The notes beneath the pieces are model-generated. The model worked only from the letters and a program-made list of their open reading frames with translations, was not told the DNA's origin and searched no databases. Positions 1 to 12,207 of a stretch of 64,000 nt of DNA are shown here, in pieces (the stretch's first letter is position 1; each line of letters begins with the position of its first letter). Source of the stretch: Artocarpus heterophyllus. Lineage: Eukaryota; Streptophyta; Magnoliopsida; Rosales; Moraceae. The stretch is from contig CM046330.1 of the NCBI GenBank assembly GCA_025403435.1, positions 19,056,239-19,120,238 of the forward strand. Reading direction: 5' to 3'. The position numbers were made by a program, and so were the translations under genes.

Positions 1-609
1 AATGAAAATGCCTCTTTATTAATAAAATACAAATGTAACGAAGTCAAAATGTGGTCATTACATAATTATCCTAGGGCACATCACTAACACCTTGTACTTT
101 CAAAACGTATCCGTATCATGTTTGTAATATGTACTATTCTGTTAATGTTTTGTGGAAGCACTAAAGTAAATTGTGGGAATGCTCCATAGAAAATAGGAGT
201 ATGTTATTTGGGTTAAATGTTTATGTCATGAGGGTAGCTGTTTAATGAAGAATCTGTCGAGTTTGCTTACAACTACGAGATTCCTTCCAATATCTCTATG
301 TAAGAGTTTAATGTATGATTTTAAATTGAAGCACTTGTGTTATATATATTTTATGATTATGTTTTAGTTTAACATTTAGAATATGAAATCAACTATCCTT
401 GACTTTTCCTTACTCAGAAAGGAAAAAGGAACCCAAAGATGAAGTATACAAAAATTTCTTGACAATCTCCTTAGTGTAATTGTAAATCACGGTCCATGGA
501 CAGTAAAGGACTGGAAAAATAGTATAATCATCATGTGTACATTTCTAATAAAATCCCTAATATGGTATTGTAGATTTGGAGCCTACTAAAAATATTCATG
601 ATGAGGAAC
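1..609. other. AT-rich DNA without a recognisable gene
   Basis: No open reading frame of note, no domain and no clear repeat boundary is visible. It lies left of a Tourist-like MITE and may be decayed internal sequence of the Gypsy element whose LTR starts at 1702, but nothing in it confirms this. Confidence 0.5.
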
Positions 610-612
610 TTA

Positions 613-1522
613 GGGTCTATTTGTTTCGAATATTATTTGGACTCAATAGACTTAAATTTGCATTTGAGTATTAAGAATCCTTTGGATACGTGTTTGTTTC
701 CTTAAAAACCGAATCCTTTGAGTATCAAGAATAGTTTTAGAGTTCTCATCCTCCTTAAACTTTTGATACTCGAATATCTCTGCTATAGTAAAAACAAAAT
801 TTCTCTCTCTTATATTTGAGGGAAAAAATCATAATTTCTTCATTTGATATCCAATTGAGATAATTCTTTTTTCAGTGTATTCCTAGTGAAGAAAGGAATA
901 AATTAAGATCTATATTGCATATTTTTAATATCATTAACATTAAGATTTTATTAGATTTGTTAATAAATCAAAAACTATATTCACTACCACTCTAAACACA
1001 AATTTTATTAGATTTTTTAATATCATTAACATTTGAGTATTAAGAATCCTTTGGATACATGTTTGTTTCCTTAAAAACCGAATCCTTTGAGTATCAAGAA
1101 TAGTTTTAGAGTTCTCATCCTCCTTAAACTTTTGATACTCGAATATCTCTGCTATAGTAAAAACAAAATTTCTCTCTCTTATATTTGAGGAAAAAAATCA
1201 TAATTTCTTCATTTGATATCCAATTGAGATAATTCTTTTTTCAGTGTATTCCTAGTGAAGAAAGGAATAAATTAAGATCTATATTGCATATTTTTTAATA
1301 TCATTAACATTAAGATTTTATTAGATTTGTTAATAAATCAAAAACTATATTCACTACCACTCTAAACACAAATTTTAATTTTATTTCATACTCAAATTAA
1401 AACCAAAATGTACATCCAAACTCCAATTTGGATAACAATTCAAATCACTAACTCAAATCCTAATTCAAATCACACTAACTCAAATCAAATCACTAATTTG
1501 AATCTATTTACCAAACAGACCC
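613..1522 (+). mobile_element. Tourist-like (PIF/Harbinger) MITE with internal duplication
   Basis: The element begins GGGTCTATTTG and ends CAAACAGACCC, so its ends are short inverted repeats of the GGGTCTGTTTGG type known from Tourist-like MITEs. It is flanked on both sides by TTA (610-612 and 1523-1525), the 3 bp target duplication of PIF/Harbinger transposases. It has no coding capacity. A 369 bp stretch is repeated inside (copies from 661 and from 1030). Without that repeat it would be about 541 bp, which matches the inverted relative at 14712-15255. Confidence 0.85.
661..1376. repeat. Direct tandem duplication inside the MITE, period 369 bp
   Basis: The sequence starting CATTTGAGTATTAAGAATCC at 661 starts again at 1030 and runs nearly identical to about 1376 (AAACACAAATTTTA in both). 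The two copies differ at only a few positions, so the duplication is younger than the divergence between this MITE and the one near 15 kb. Confidence 0.9.
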
Positions 1523-1525
1523 TTA

Positions 1526-1701
1526 GTATTTAGAGTAAGGTTGATATCCAAGCAAATGAATGGAGAAACGGTAACCCATATTTGGAGACAAACAACATTG
1601 ATGGTATAGAGTCAAAAGCAAAATCATAACGGAATTGTAATTTTTACTAGTATTTTTAGATTTGAAATTTTGAGGACGAAATTTCTTTAATGGGGTAGAG
1701 C
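1526..1701 (+). other. 3' end of a Gypsy internal region with polypurine tract
   Basis: The stretch TTTTGAGGACGAAATTTC (about 1667-1684) followed by TTAATGGGGTAGAG directly before the LTR resembles the end of the polyprotein and the polypurine tract seen just upstream of 3' LTRs in Tekay/Del-type Gypsy elements. The rest of the internal region is absent or too decayed to see. Confidence 0.55.
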
Positions 1702-1946
1702 TGTGACACCTGTTATTTTTCTAACAGGTATTATAGTAATTAAATTAATTATTAGTATGCCAATTTAAAATTTGTCTCATCTAAAATCTATTTCATACTA
1801 TTTATTTCTACCTATTTTTAAATTTTTTAAAATTTCCTATACCTATTTAGTATATTTACCGAAATGCCCTTAAAACTTCAATTAATTACGAAAATACCAT
1901 TTGGCATTATATGAGCTAAATTCTTCAAAGGAGACATAATGCACCT

Positions 1947-2675
1947 TGTTGATGTCTGAGTTTGACATAACACCACGTGCGGGGACGCACAGTGGTCGAG
2001 TTCCTTATTCTACCTCCTATTCTGCTTGGCTCGGCCTAGTCTAGTCGGATCTGCAAGAGGAGAGAAGGCCTCGGAGTAAGGGGACACCAGTTTGGTGTCT
2101 GCCAAGGACACTCTGACGCTCAAGTCAGTGTTCTGACCGGGAAGAGCTAAAGGAGAGGCAGAGTAGGCAAGGGAAGAATGTCAGTACCTTTGTGGTGGAG
2201 TTGATGCTCCTATTTATAGAGTTTAGCTTGGATCCAGGTATGGACCGGTTTGGCCCGTAACCCAGGTGTCCAGGGACAGGTGTCACGATCACTGGAGAAA
2301 GAGGATTGCCCAACGGAGGGTTGAGCTAGTGCCACGTGGTGGTCTTTGGGTAAGTCAGACGGGTCCTGGTTGGATAGATCCTATCCTGATCGGACGGGTC
2401 CCTGGTTGGACGGGTCTCTAGTCGGACAGATCCTGTCTTGGTCGGATGGACCATTGGTCGAACAGACCCTGGTCAGACAGATCCTTGGTCAGGCAGATCC
2501 TGTTCTAGTCAGACAGGTCCCTGGTCGGGCAGTTCCTGTCCTGGTTAGACAGGTCTCTGGTTGGACAGATCCTGTCCTGGTCAGATTGGACATTTCAGCC
2601 AACCTGTTCAGGTGCTCGGTTTTAAGAGGGTATGAACTTCAGACGGTTTTCTCATCATGAAGATTTCCCTCAACA
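1947..2675 (-). mobile_element. Nested solo LTR, 729 bp, target duplication CACCT
   Basis: This insertion in the Gypsy LTR starts TGTTGATGTC and ends CCCTCAACA, so it has TG..CA ends. It is flanked by perfect 5 bp direct repeats CACCT (1942-1946 and 2676-2680). A TATA-like CTATAAATAG lies on the minus strand at about 2211-2220, so the minus strand is the likely sense. It is GC-richer than its surroundings and carries a degenerate minisatellite. No internal region or second LTR is present, as expected for a solo LTR left by recombination. The family is not recognised. Confidence 0.85.
2355..2590. repeat. Degenerate GC-rich minisatellite in the nested solo LTR
   Basis: Roughly ten imperfect units built on GACAGATCCTGTCCTGGTC-like sequence follow each other, with variants such as GACGGGTCCCTGGTTG. 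The unit is about 20 bp and varies in length. The open reading frame across it (2346-2660) is a by-product of the repeat and not a gene. In the likely sense of the LTR this lies upstream of the TATA-like box, in U3. Confidence 0.7.
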
Positions 2676-3514
2676 CACCTAATTCTTACATGCTTGTCTC
2701 CCATTATCTAATCTTTTCTTTTTTCAACCAGGCCCTCCAACAAAGAAAAACATGTCTTTCTTTTCTTTTCTCCATGGAACACTCAGCTCTCTTCTTCCTC
2801 CTTGAAACGTCTCCCACTCACTCTCTTCTTCTTCTTTCTTCTACTATCTAAGTCTGAGAAACCCAGCTCTATGTTGTTCGAAAGTCTCCATGCCAAAGTT
2901 GAACATGAGCTTAATCCTTTGATTTGATGACTTAAATTTTTCAATGAGATTTTGAGGTAAGATTTTTAGAAAATGAATCTAGTTTCATCTACCATCTTCA
3001 TTCTAGATTTACTCGTTTAATTTGCTGCATAATTGAGTTTTCATGAGATATTGACATACACCTATCTTGTTGTTCTATAGCGTATGTGTAGAAAATATAA
3101 GTTTATATCTCTTCAACAGAGGTTATATTGTCAATTTAATTTCATATGAATATTGAAAATATATTTTAAAAGTTTATCACGGATTAGTTTGATGCATGGA
3201 AGAGATTTCCATGATTTTAAATGAAAAAGTTTGATATAAGCATGTTTTGGTTTTGGTTTTAAATGAAGTTTGAATTTGTAACCTTTGATTGTGATTAGGT
3301 ATGGAAATTCAAGGAAGTTTATTTATCTACATCTTAGTATGTTTTCAAAGTGTTTAAAACGAGTTTTATGCATTAAAAACTGATTTGGAGTAGAAAAATT
3401 GTTTTAAAACATAATCTGTCCACCTTAGGACGAATTGGGTAAAACCCAATTCTGGAGGGTCGCAGTCGACTGCGTATAATATAGTGCGGTCAACCGCACT
3501 AAGCAAAATTGGTA

Positions 3515-3740
3515 GGCTGTGTTCAGCAGGTCGAATTGGGAGTTTGGCAAGCCAAACATCGGCAATCTAAACTCAACAGCTCGACAGGCCAAACATCGAC
3601 AATCCAAACTCAACAGTTCAAGAGGCCAATGGCTTAACAGCACCAACAAGCCGAACATTGAGAACGTTAGGTCGACAGATAGTCCAAAAATAATAGTTTT
3701 GTTCGATAGGCCAGAAACAGTTGATCAGTAGGCCGATCGA
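3515..3740. repeat. Cluster of CGACAGGCC-type motifs in the Gypsy LTR
   Basis: About eight degenerate copies of a 12-16 bp motif (for example CTCGACAGGCCAAAC and GATCAGTAGGCCGAT) are spaced about 20-40 bp apart. The surrounding LTR is AT-rich, so the block stands out by composition. Similar clusters occur at 45515-45775, 47735-47905 and 50025-50110. Confidence 0.6.
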
Positions 3741-5045
3741 GCAGTCCAAACACACCTGTTTTTTATTGTTTTATGCTACAAAATGTTCCAAGGATTTCAT
3801 ATTAATGATTATGGCACACTAATAAGAATAGATGGTAAATTAACATGATTATATAATAGGAATTAAGTTAAAGTATGGCTATTTTTATGTCGTAGGATAA
3901 CAAAATACTTGGAGCTTGCGTGATGAGCTTGGTATCGTGAGCTGGAAGTTATCAGCATGGTATTCGTCAAGAGGTAGGGAATCTATTACTCATCTTTTGT
4001 GAGGCTTTCATGGAATTAAAATTGGTTGTTTATTTGCAAGATATATATGTACGTTGGCTGCTATTATATGAATATCACATATAAGACAATGATATTAACC
4101 TGTTCTATATTGTACAATAAGAAATATGTTGATTTGACATATGTTGTTGTAAATTGAGAAGCATGGTTAGGAATATTAACTCTATAAATAATGATTAATT
4201 ATTGAGAAATGGTCAGACATGAAAAGGGCGGCAGTTACGTCTTTGGGCGCAAATACCCTAAAAGGTAAAATAGGGGGAGGTGATGATGCTCCCTTGGGTC
4301 GAAAGTCTCATAACACACTATATAGGCATTGACTTGGTGAGGATTCGGGGCTTGTTGTCCCCTCATCGGAACACCCTTGAATGTTTGGAGGGTGGTCAAG
4401 CGTGCCCATTTGAGTTTTGATGAATTGAGTGATGAATACTATATAGGATCGTAGATACCTAGGAACATTAATGGACCGTAATATTTATATATATGTATAT
4501 GTATGAAACTCAGTAATGATTAACATAAAGTATCCACAGAATATGATCATAATGAATCTCATAAGATGAATAATGAATGAGAACTAACGAACCATGCGGG
4601 TTTTTATATGGCAATGATAAAAACCTAAAGGTGAGTAATGGTTTTTCCTACTGAGCATGTTGTGGCTTATTCTCCTATATTTCTATCTTTTCAGGACTCA
4701 CCAAGTATGAGGTGGCTGCGAAAATATAGTTAAGGAAGCTATGTAGCAGTATAACGTTGGATTTGCTTCATTTGTTAAGAATGTCCATCATGATAATGTA
4801 AACATCGTGTGTTACTTTCTGAGATTGTATTAAAATTGTGTTGAGGGTTACAATGATGATGAGATAGTTTTATATTATTAAATTTAGGTGTCACATTAAA
4901 CTATAGTGCAGTTGTTATATATATTTTTATTTTAATTTTGAGAGTTTTCATTTGTGTCTCGGGAAAGTTTCTTTGATGTTTTATTTATTTTTTGATCTTT
5001 ATTTAACTTATTAAAAACTGTTAACCCCTACTTAAGGGTGTTACA

Positions 5046-5218
5046 CTATTATAAGATAATATAGATATTAATGCAATTTTCCATCATAAATCAACACAAA
5101 AGAAATTGGACTTAAAAAAATTAATAGTATGTGGAATTGGATGAAAGCTGTTTTAAACAAAGCAGTATTAGCAATTGAAATATTAATGGAAAAATATAAT
5201 AAAGACAATAAAGAAGCC
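5046..5218. other. Short spacer between two LTRs
   Basis: AT-rich sequence of about 170 bp between the Gypsy LTR and the next solo LTR. Nothing recognisable. Confidence 0.5.
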
Positions 5219-8200
5219 AACAGTGTAATGACCTACTTTTTCAGGTAGTCACTTAACTTTCTTAAACAACGTTCTTAAACATCAATCTTACTTACTTAGT
5301 AAGAAAATACTGAATTAAATTTTTTTTTGTCAACATCCTTTAAAACGTTCATAAAAACTGTTGCGACCTCTGTCGCCATTCAAGTTGAGACCTCACTCAA
5401 CACTTGCCTTTAAAACCATTTCAAATCGTTTCTTATAACTTATTAAGAAACCTTTATTAAATCATAGCTTAAAACTTCACTTTATAATTTTACAAAACAT
5501 TTCATACAATGTATGTTAAAACTTTTGAAAACATTTCTTGAAACTCTGATTTTCTTAAAACTTTGAAAACACTATATTAAATAATGAAAAACTTTTTCTT
5601 TGTATAGCGGAAACGAACTATGGTGGTATCCATACCTAAATCTTTGCATTTGCCCTCCGTAGCACCCAGCTTTGCTAACGGGTCCTATTGGTCGTTCATA
5701 AACTACCTACAACATGAAGAAACTTTTTATGAGCTTTCGCTCAGTAAGTTCAAACATATTCTCACAAATCATTTAAAACATGCTTTAGAAACTTTGCTCA
5801 TGAAAACCTTTTTCTTAAAACATTTTTCATAAACGTTTTTCATAAAATATTTCTAAAATGTTTCTCAAAAACATTTTCATAAAGCATTTCTGTAACGTTT
5901 TTCATAAACGCTTTTTATAAAATATTTAACATAAAACAATCCTCATATTGCTCTTCATAAACGTTATTTATGTTTTCATAATCACTTAATATAAAACATT
6001 CCTCAGAATGTTTTCCACAGCATATAAATGTTTCATAACAAGGAAGACCAGTAAAATCAAAATGCATGTTTCCATTTATGCTCAATTATGAACTTCACTT
6101 ATGAGCTTTTAATGAACCTTCTTTTTTTACTTTAACTTTCTACCTTTGTTTCTTAACTTTCCTTATCTTACTTTAACTTTCTATCCTTATTGCTTAACTT
6201 TTCTTATCTTACTTTAGTGTTCATACCAACATCATTAATCATGAGATCATAAACATGATGCTTCCTTGCGGAAGACTTGAGACCAATGAACATTGAGGTC
6301 ATGTACCTCATATCTTGGAGGTCAAACTTTAACTTTACTTGTATACCTCACATCTAGGAGATCACAACTTTAACTTTACTTTCAGTACCTCATAACAAGG
6401 AGGTTTGTACGATACTTTCTTTTTATTATCTTTACTTTACCATCTTTTTAACGTTAGTGAGCATATCAAATGCTAATACATTATATGCAAACACATTTGC
6501 AAATCATAACTTATATTGTAAAACTTATTGCATAACAAATACAGCATAAAACTTATAACTTAAATTGTAAAACATTATGCATTTAAAAAAAATGCAAACA
6601 TACTTTAAACATAATTATTGCAAATAGATTGCAAACTTTTATTTGATCTTTTAAACTTTATGCATATCAAATGCAATCATGCTTTAACAGAATAGTTGCA
6701 AATACATTGCAAATCTTGATTTAAACTTTAAAACCTCTTGTATAACAAAGGCAAATATTCTTTAAAAACAATTTGCATAAAAAGGGCAAAAAATTTGCAA
6801 ACATAAATATAAGCATTTGAAAACCATTTACTTCATGCTGTAAGTGAGGTTTGAAACTTACTTGGACTATGTGCTAGCGTTCTCTATTTCGTTCCTTTTC
6901 CTTCCATTAGTCGGCCTCTGTGTCCTGATCATACGACACCCGACTAATTAGTTAACTTTTTTTTTATCAATCTACTCAATTGATAATAAAACGTAAACAT
7001 TAACTATTTTTTCCTTTTAACTTGACTTGTATACTATCAGTTTATCCTTCTCTTTACTTAACTTTGTAACCCATCAGGTTACCTTTTTGCTTAAGCGTCT
7101 CTTAATTAAATTTCTTGTCTCACTGGCGATTTCATTACTTAACGTATTACGGAACATTTTTCGTCTAAGAACGTTATACTAAATCCGAGTGTTCGACTCC
7201 GTTCTAGCCGTTTCCTTTATAATGACGATTTTACCCTTGGTGGGTTTTTCGTCTATTTTGGAACACTGCAAAACCCATTGCTTAACTTTACCATTTTATT
7301 ACCTACATATTACAAAAAAATTCCCACTAAGGAACGTTTTCCGACATCAGGCGTTTCAGGTCCGTTTTGGCCATTTTTACAAAATGACCATTTTACCCCT
7401 AACGTTTTTCTTTCATTCCTTGCCTAATCTTTAAATCCTTTAAAACTTAGCATCTATAATTACTTACTGCCAACAACAGTGTAGAAAACCAACGTTCTCT
7501 AGTGAAAACCTAGTTTTTATACAATTTTACAGTTGTGGCCCGAAATACAAAAATATTTACATTTTTACCCTTAGAACCAAAAATGACCACTTTATACCAA
7601 AACACTCAATTTCTCATAAGGAATAAAACTTAAAAAAGCACCATGATCAAATTCTAAACTTTTTATAACGTTTTCATTTTACAAAATTTTGTGCCCAAAA
7701 TTTCATAAAATTCATAACTTCTAAACTTGGCAGAATTTTGAGAAATTGTTCATGTTGTCCTAACAGTTTCGATGCATTCTACAACTTTTATGTTTTAACT
7801 TTCTTGAAATTCCATCATTTAGGGGGACTTTTTGGCTGATTTCTAAATCTGTCGAGAATCTTTTTTTCTTTGCAATTTAGTCCCATTTTAAATTTCATCA
7901 AAACCTTACTTTCTTCTTTCCATCATCATCATCATCAACATATAACATAAAAAAACCATGCCATAATGTCCATATTACATACCATGGCTTAAACATTTTA
8001 TCAAACATATAATATGCATTAAAAACATAAACTTTTTCAAGCATGAAGTTTAGAATTTTACCTAAACTTCAACAAGCCTTTTGACCTCCTTTGAAATGCT
8101 CAAAACTTTGTTTTACCCTCTTCATAAAAACCATGGCAAAAACTCATGAAAACCCCATCGAAAGTTCAAGTGAAATATCAAAATTTCTAAGAAAAAGCTT

Positions 8201-8339
8201 GAACTTTACCTTGAAAACTCTTCAATCTCCATCTTCTTCACTTAAACTTGTTTTCATACATGATTTGGAGGGTAGAGATTCACCAAAAATTTGAGAGAGA
8301 AAGCCTAGGGGGGAGTGGTTTCTTGGGAGGAAAAATGAA

Positions 8340-8366
8340 GCATTTTTAGTTCATTTTCTTTCTTTT

Positions 8367-8398
<32 letters not shown>

Positions 8399-8415
8399 TT
8401 CTTTTCTTCCTTCCT
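8340..8415. repeat. TTTC microsatellite in the solo LTR
   Basis: A run of TTTC units in a longer pyrimidine tract. The same place in the sister LTR (62866-62935) has a longer run, so the tract has changed length since the copies separated. Confidence 0.9.
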
Positions 8416-8517
8416 TTGCACGTTTTTCTCTCTTCTTCTTCTTTTTTCTTTTCATGTTGAAGACCAATATATATATGGTCTCTTATATCATGAATTTATT
8501 CTCCTTTTTGTTTTCTT

Positions 8518-8544
8518 TATATATATATATATATATATATATAA
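8518..8544. repeat. TA dinucleotide microsatellite
   Basis: An uninterrupted run of about thirteen AT units; the sister LTR lacks it (near 63030 it has a T/A-rich tract instead). Confidence 0.9.
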
Positions 8545-9164
8545 AGGTGATGAGTCACCTAATAATCAATTAGGTTACTTTGGGTGGCCAAATGTGATTG
8601 GGCCACATTTCATGGTATGGTAGCCCAATCAAAACTTTCAAGGTGTCCACTAAACTTTTTACACTGTCCAAGTTTATACTGACAGTATTTTTTCTATACT
8701 GTCGGTATTCTTTTCCACGCAGTTCATGAGGTTCCATAACCTCTCATACTTATCCCCATCCATCACATAATGTAATTCCAATATTATCCAACTTTATATA
8801 GTCTAAATTTATACTGATAGTATTTTTCTTATACTATCGGTATATTTTCTATACTACTACAGCATTCCTTAATCATCCTTATTCTCTAAACAGTATTATT
8901 CCTATACTGCTTCAACTTAAACAGTCTATTTTTGTACTGCTTAACCTTAAATAGTCCAATTCTTACACTATGTTACTTTTGCAATGTAATTTTCATATTG
9001 TATAACTTTATCGATGTACTTCCTCACACTGTATTATTCTAATACTGTATAATTTTTTGTATTATTATACGGTATTTTTCTACTTAAACTGTATTTTCGT
9101 CTTACATAATCCTTAAATTATTGTATTTTTAATGTAATAAAAATACTTGGGGTGTTACAAACAG

Positions 9165-10963
9165 AATAAGTGAACTAAGACTAAAGGCATACAACCAGTT
9201 TTTTTAAAATAAACAATCAAATAAAATCAACTCAACCATATATAACAAAGACTCAGCTAAATGTAACAAATATTTTTTTTTCCAAAATGCATAAAAATAA
9301 TCATAGTAACAGTAACATATTTAACACATTTGCAAAAGATGTAGCAAATCATCACTGTAAATAAACAAAGAATCAACCTAAAGCGATTAAACTTTTATTC
9401 TTTTTTTTTTTTTTTCACCAAGTGCATAAGAAATTGCAATTTGAATAAGCTATTAAATAAATCTATAAAGAATAGGATAAATCATCAATGTAAGAAAACA
9501 ATCACTAACCCAAAAATCACAGATGATCACCATATCATAAATATAAGCCAAATATTAGGTTAAAGACAAAAGACAGTTTTTTTAATTTACATAACAGAAG
9601 CATCAACTTCTCACGGAAGATCTAATTAAACAAATAAGATACTTCTTCTGCAGGAAACAACAGACTCAAAAAACAACAAAATGAACAAGGAAAAATTCCT
9701 AAAAACAAAAAAAAAATGATTTGTCATAGGTTAAACAATGACTAAGATTAAAATTTCATATGCGAGCCCTTGATATTTTTAAAGTTTTTACTTCCTATAA
9801 CTAAGGAGAGACATTTTTTAGAACTTAAAAAAATAACATAAAAAATGGTTTTAGTTCCCACCATCCAAAACACAAATTTCATATATCAAGAACATGTAGT
9901 TAAAGAGTCAAAAGGAGGCTCTAGAATTATACATTTCTAACGTAAATACCAATTCTTAGAAACCATAAAATAAACTCTAAAACTTAGATATAAACTTATG
10001 CAATGTCACCTTCATATTTCCATCAAAAAGACAAAAAGAAAAAAAAAAAAACTGTTTGGTTCTAACAAAAGCATATTAGCCAAAAAAAGGGAAAATTATT
10101 CGGATTTCTTACGAAGACAAATCAACAGAAACAGATAAAATGATCGCCACTATCTTCACTTTGTTTCTATGTTTTTTATCTACATTGGAAGAAATATAAG
10201 AATCATATTTTCAGGCGAAATAATTAAAAAAAATAAAGCACGACACAAAATGGCATGGAAACTTGAGAGACTCAAGCATAAAAACCAAAACATTTTTTTT
10301 AAGTGGGGGGAAGTTATGGGAAGAAGCCAAAAAGCAGGGAAAATAATCAAATTTTACATAAATTTATCAAGGTTCAAAAAATGAAATGATATAAAAGCAA
10401 CTATGATAAACGTACCAATGACAGCAAAACAAAAGCGTGGTGACCTTCAAAGAAACCTCAACAACGATTTGGTGGAGAAAAAAGAAATGAGAAAAAGAGA
10501 GAGAGAAAAAATATTAGTTCTTCTCAATCTATCAATAATGGAAGAGGACAAAAAAAAAAAGAGATAAACCTACACTTACGACTAAGAGAAATAAGAAAAC
10601 GTCAATGATTGAATCAAGTAATCCGATCAACCATGATGAAAGAGGTAAAGTGTGACGATGAGGGGTATGAAGAAGCTAAGGTAGAATTCAAAAAAAAATT
10701 GGGAGGAAACGGCGCTAGCAGGGGAAAAAATGATTAAGTTTCTATAGAAAAGGAAAGCACAAAGGGCCCTGAAGAAAGAAAAGAAGAAAGAACAAGGGAA
10801 AATGGGTGTGAAAATGCATCCTTCGGAAAGAAACGGCATTGGCAAGGGCAATGAAGAATTAGGGTTTGTATAGGAAAGGAAATGAAAAAGGGCACGGAAG
10901 AAAGAGGAGAGGAAAGAAGGATGAGCTAAAGGCAAATGCGTAAAAGCACATAGCTAGAGCAAG

Positions 10964-11001
<38 letters not shown>

Positions 11002-11110
11002 GTCTAATAAGTAAAAGCACAAAGCTAGAGCAAGAACAACAGACCATCAGGGAGAGAAAAAAAAAAAAAAAGGGGGTCTAATAAGGACAAAATAGAAGAA
11101 AACACACGAA
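9165..11110. other. A-rich non-coding stretch; possible minus-strand transcript start
   Basis: The plus strand is A-rich with several A runs, including one of about 30 at 10969-10998. The block at about 10440-11100 is a purine-rich, GC-richer stretch. Read on the minus strand it looks like the 5' part of a transcript: pyrimidine-rich, ending at a possible donor ATTG|GTACGT near 10415. A short segment (TAAAAGCACAAAGCTAGAGC and relatives) occurs twice around 10940-11040. No credible protein is encoded. Confidence 0.35.
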
Positions 11111-11189
11111 GAACTGTACAAAAAGCAATGTTTTATGCCTCCTCTTTCGTATATAGTAATAATGAGCTCATGATGTTGGTTTCAATCTC

Positions 11190-11465
11190 CAATCAAAGGA
11201 GTCGGATGCATTAACAGTGTTTCATGCCCTTAGTAATAGTGGTCTTTTTAATTATGAGTTTGGATGTGTATTGTTAGATGTACGTAGTTTTACTATCTTT
11301 CTTTCTTGGAATTGGTGTTAAGCATGTTGTAAGGACAGCTAATCAGGTTGCCCATTCTCTTGCTAGATTTTCAATCCAATTAGATATGGAACTAGTTTGG
11401 TTCGAGGAATGTCCTCCTCCGATAAGCTCTGTTATTGTACATGATTTGAACAATTGTTAATAACA
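11190..11465 (+). pseudogene. LINE 3' remnant, RNase H-like C-terminus
   Basis: Two frames together give a pattern typical of the end of plant L1-type LINE polyproteins: ESDALTVFHALSNSGL in one frame (from about 11199), then, after a frame change near 11285, VVRTANQVAHSLARF with the conserved N-x-VAH-x-LAR signature. It ends shortly before TTGTTAATAACATATG, a common kind of LINE 3' end. The endonuclease and reverse transcriptase parts are absent, so this is a strongly 5'-truncated dead copy. Confidence 0.7.
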
Positions 11466-12026
11466 TATGTCTTTCTTTCAATATACATATATATATGGAG
11501 TAAATAATAGTTAAAATGGAAAAAAAGGGTAATTGGCACAAATAGTCCTTAAACTATTTAGTAGGTGACAATTTAGTTCTCAATCTATTAATCTTGATGA
11601 AACACCTCTAAACTCTTTAATCAGGAGCAAAAAAACACTTTCTATCAAATTTGTAACAGATTTATGCATGTGACACACGATGTGAGTCTTTTTTCCATAA
11701 AAATAACAAAATACCCTCACACCATTTTTAATTTTATTTCTAGATAAAATTATATTCTAACCTTGTATACAAAATGGAAAAAAAAAACCCTTGTCTAACC
11801 CCAGGAAAATGGAAAAACACAGCCCTAATCTCTACCACCACTATCTCCGCAACAATCCCTATCCCCACGACCGACGCTGCCTCACCACCACCTACAGCAA
11901 CCCTTCATCGTTCACTTACTAAACCCGCAATAAAACTTTATTCTAGCGTAAACGCTAACCGAAACAACCATAAGCATGCACATTCACTCAAACACACACA
12001 TAGATACACGTTCGTGCACACACTTC

Positions 12027-12058
<32 letters not shown>

Positions 12059-12207
12059 TGTATATGTATATGTATATTATATCAATAGATATCAACAAAG
12101 TTTGAGAAGAAATAACAAATGGGGCTTAATTTGCCAGATAATAGCTCAGAAGCATAAGACCATGAAGCTCTTAAAGCAGATCTACCCGTCGCGACCTTTG
12201 TCGACGT

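Larger units (their letters stand above)
1702..5045 (+). mobile_element. Ty3/Gypsy LTR (Tekay/Del-like ends)
   Basis: The LTR starts TGTGACACCTG and ends AGGGTGTTACA, close to the TGTAACACCC...GGGTGTTACA ends common in Tekay/Del-type plant Gypsy LTRs. A polypurine-like tract lies just before it, so it is best read as the 3' LTR of a plus-strand element whose body is largely missing. It is 3344 bp including a nested solo LTR at 1947-2675. It has no coding function. It contains a GC-richer block with repeated CGACAGGCC-type motifs at about 3515-3740. No 5' LTR is in the window. Confidence 0.75.
5224..9159 (-). mobile_element. Ty3/Gypsy solo LTR, 3936 bp, target duplication AACAG
   Basis: On the plus strand it runs from TGTAATGACC to GGGGTGTTACA, so the minus strand reads TGTAACACCCC first, the usual start of a Tekay/Del-like LTR. 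Perfect 5 bp direct repeats AACAG flank it (5219-5223 and 9160-9164). No internal region is present on either side, so it is a solo LTR. It matches the LTR at 53265-63668 over its whole length once the insertion there is removed. It has a TTTC microsatellite (8361-8400) and a TA run (8518-8544). Small open frames inside are chance. Confidence 0.9.

Noticed and set aside
2346..2660. 104-codon open frame with repeats of G, Q, D and V
   Set aside because: It is the translation of a degenerate minisatellite inside a solo LTR.
8091..8294. 67-codon plus-strand frame
   Set aside because: Lies within a solo LTR read on its antisense strand; the homologous place in the sister LTR is not open.
10627..11047. 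Minus-strand frames rich in F, S and L, looking like membrane protein
   Set aside because: They arise from purine/pyrimidine-rich low-complexity DNA and an A run; no conserved pattern and no start context.
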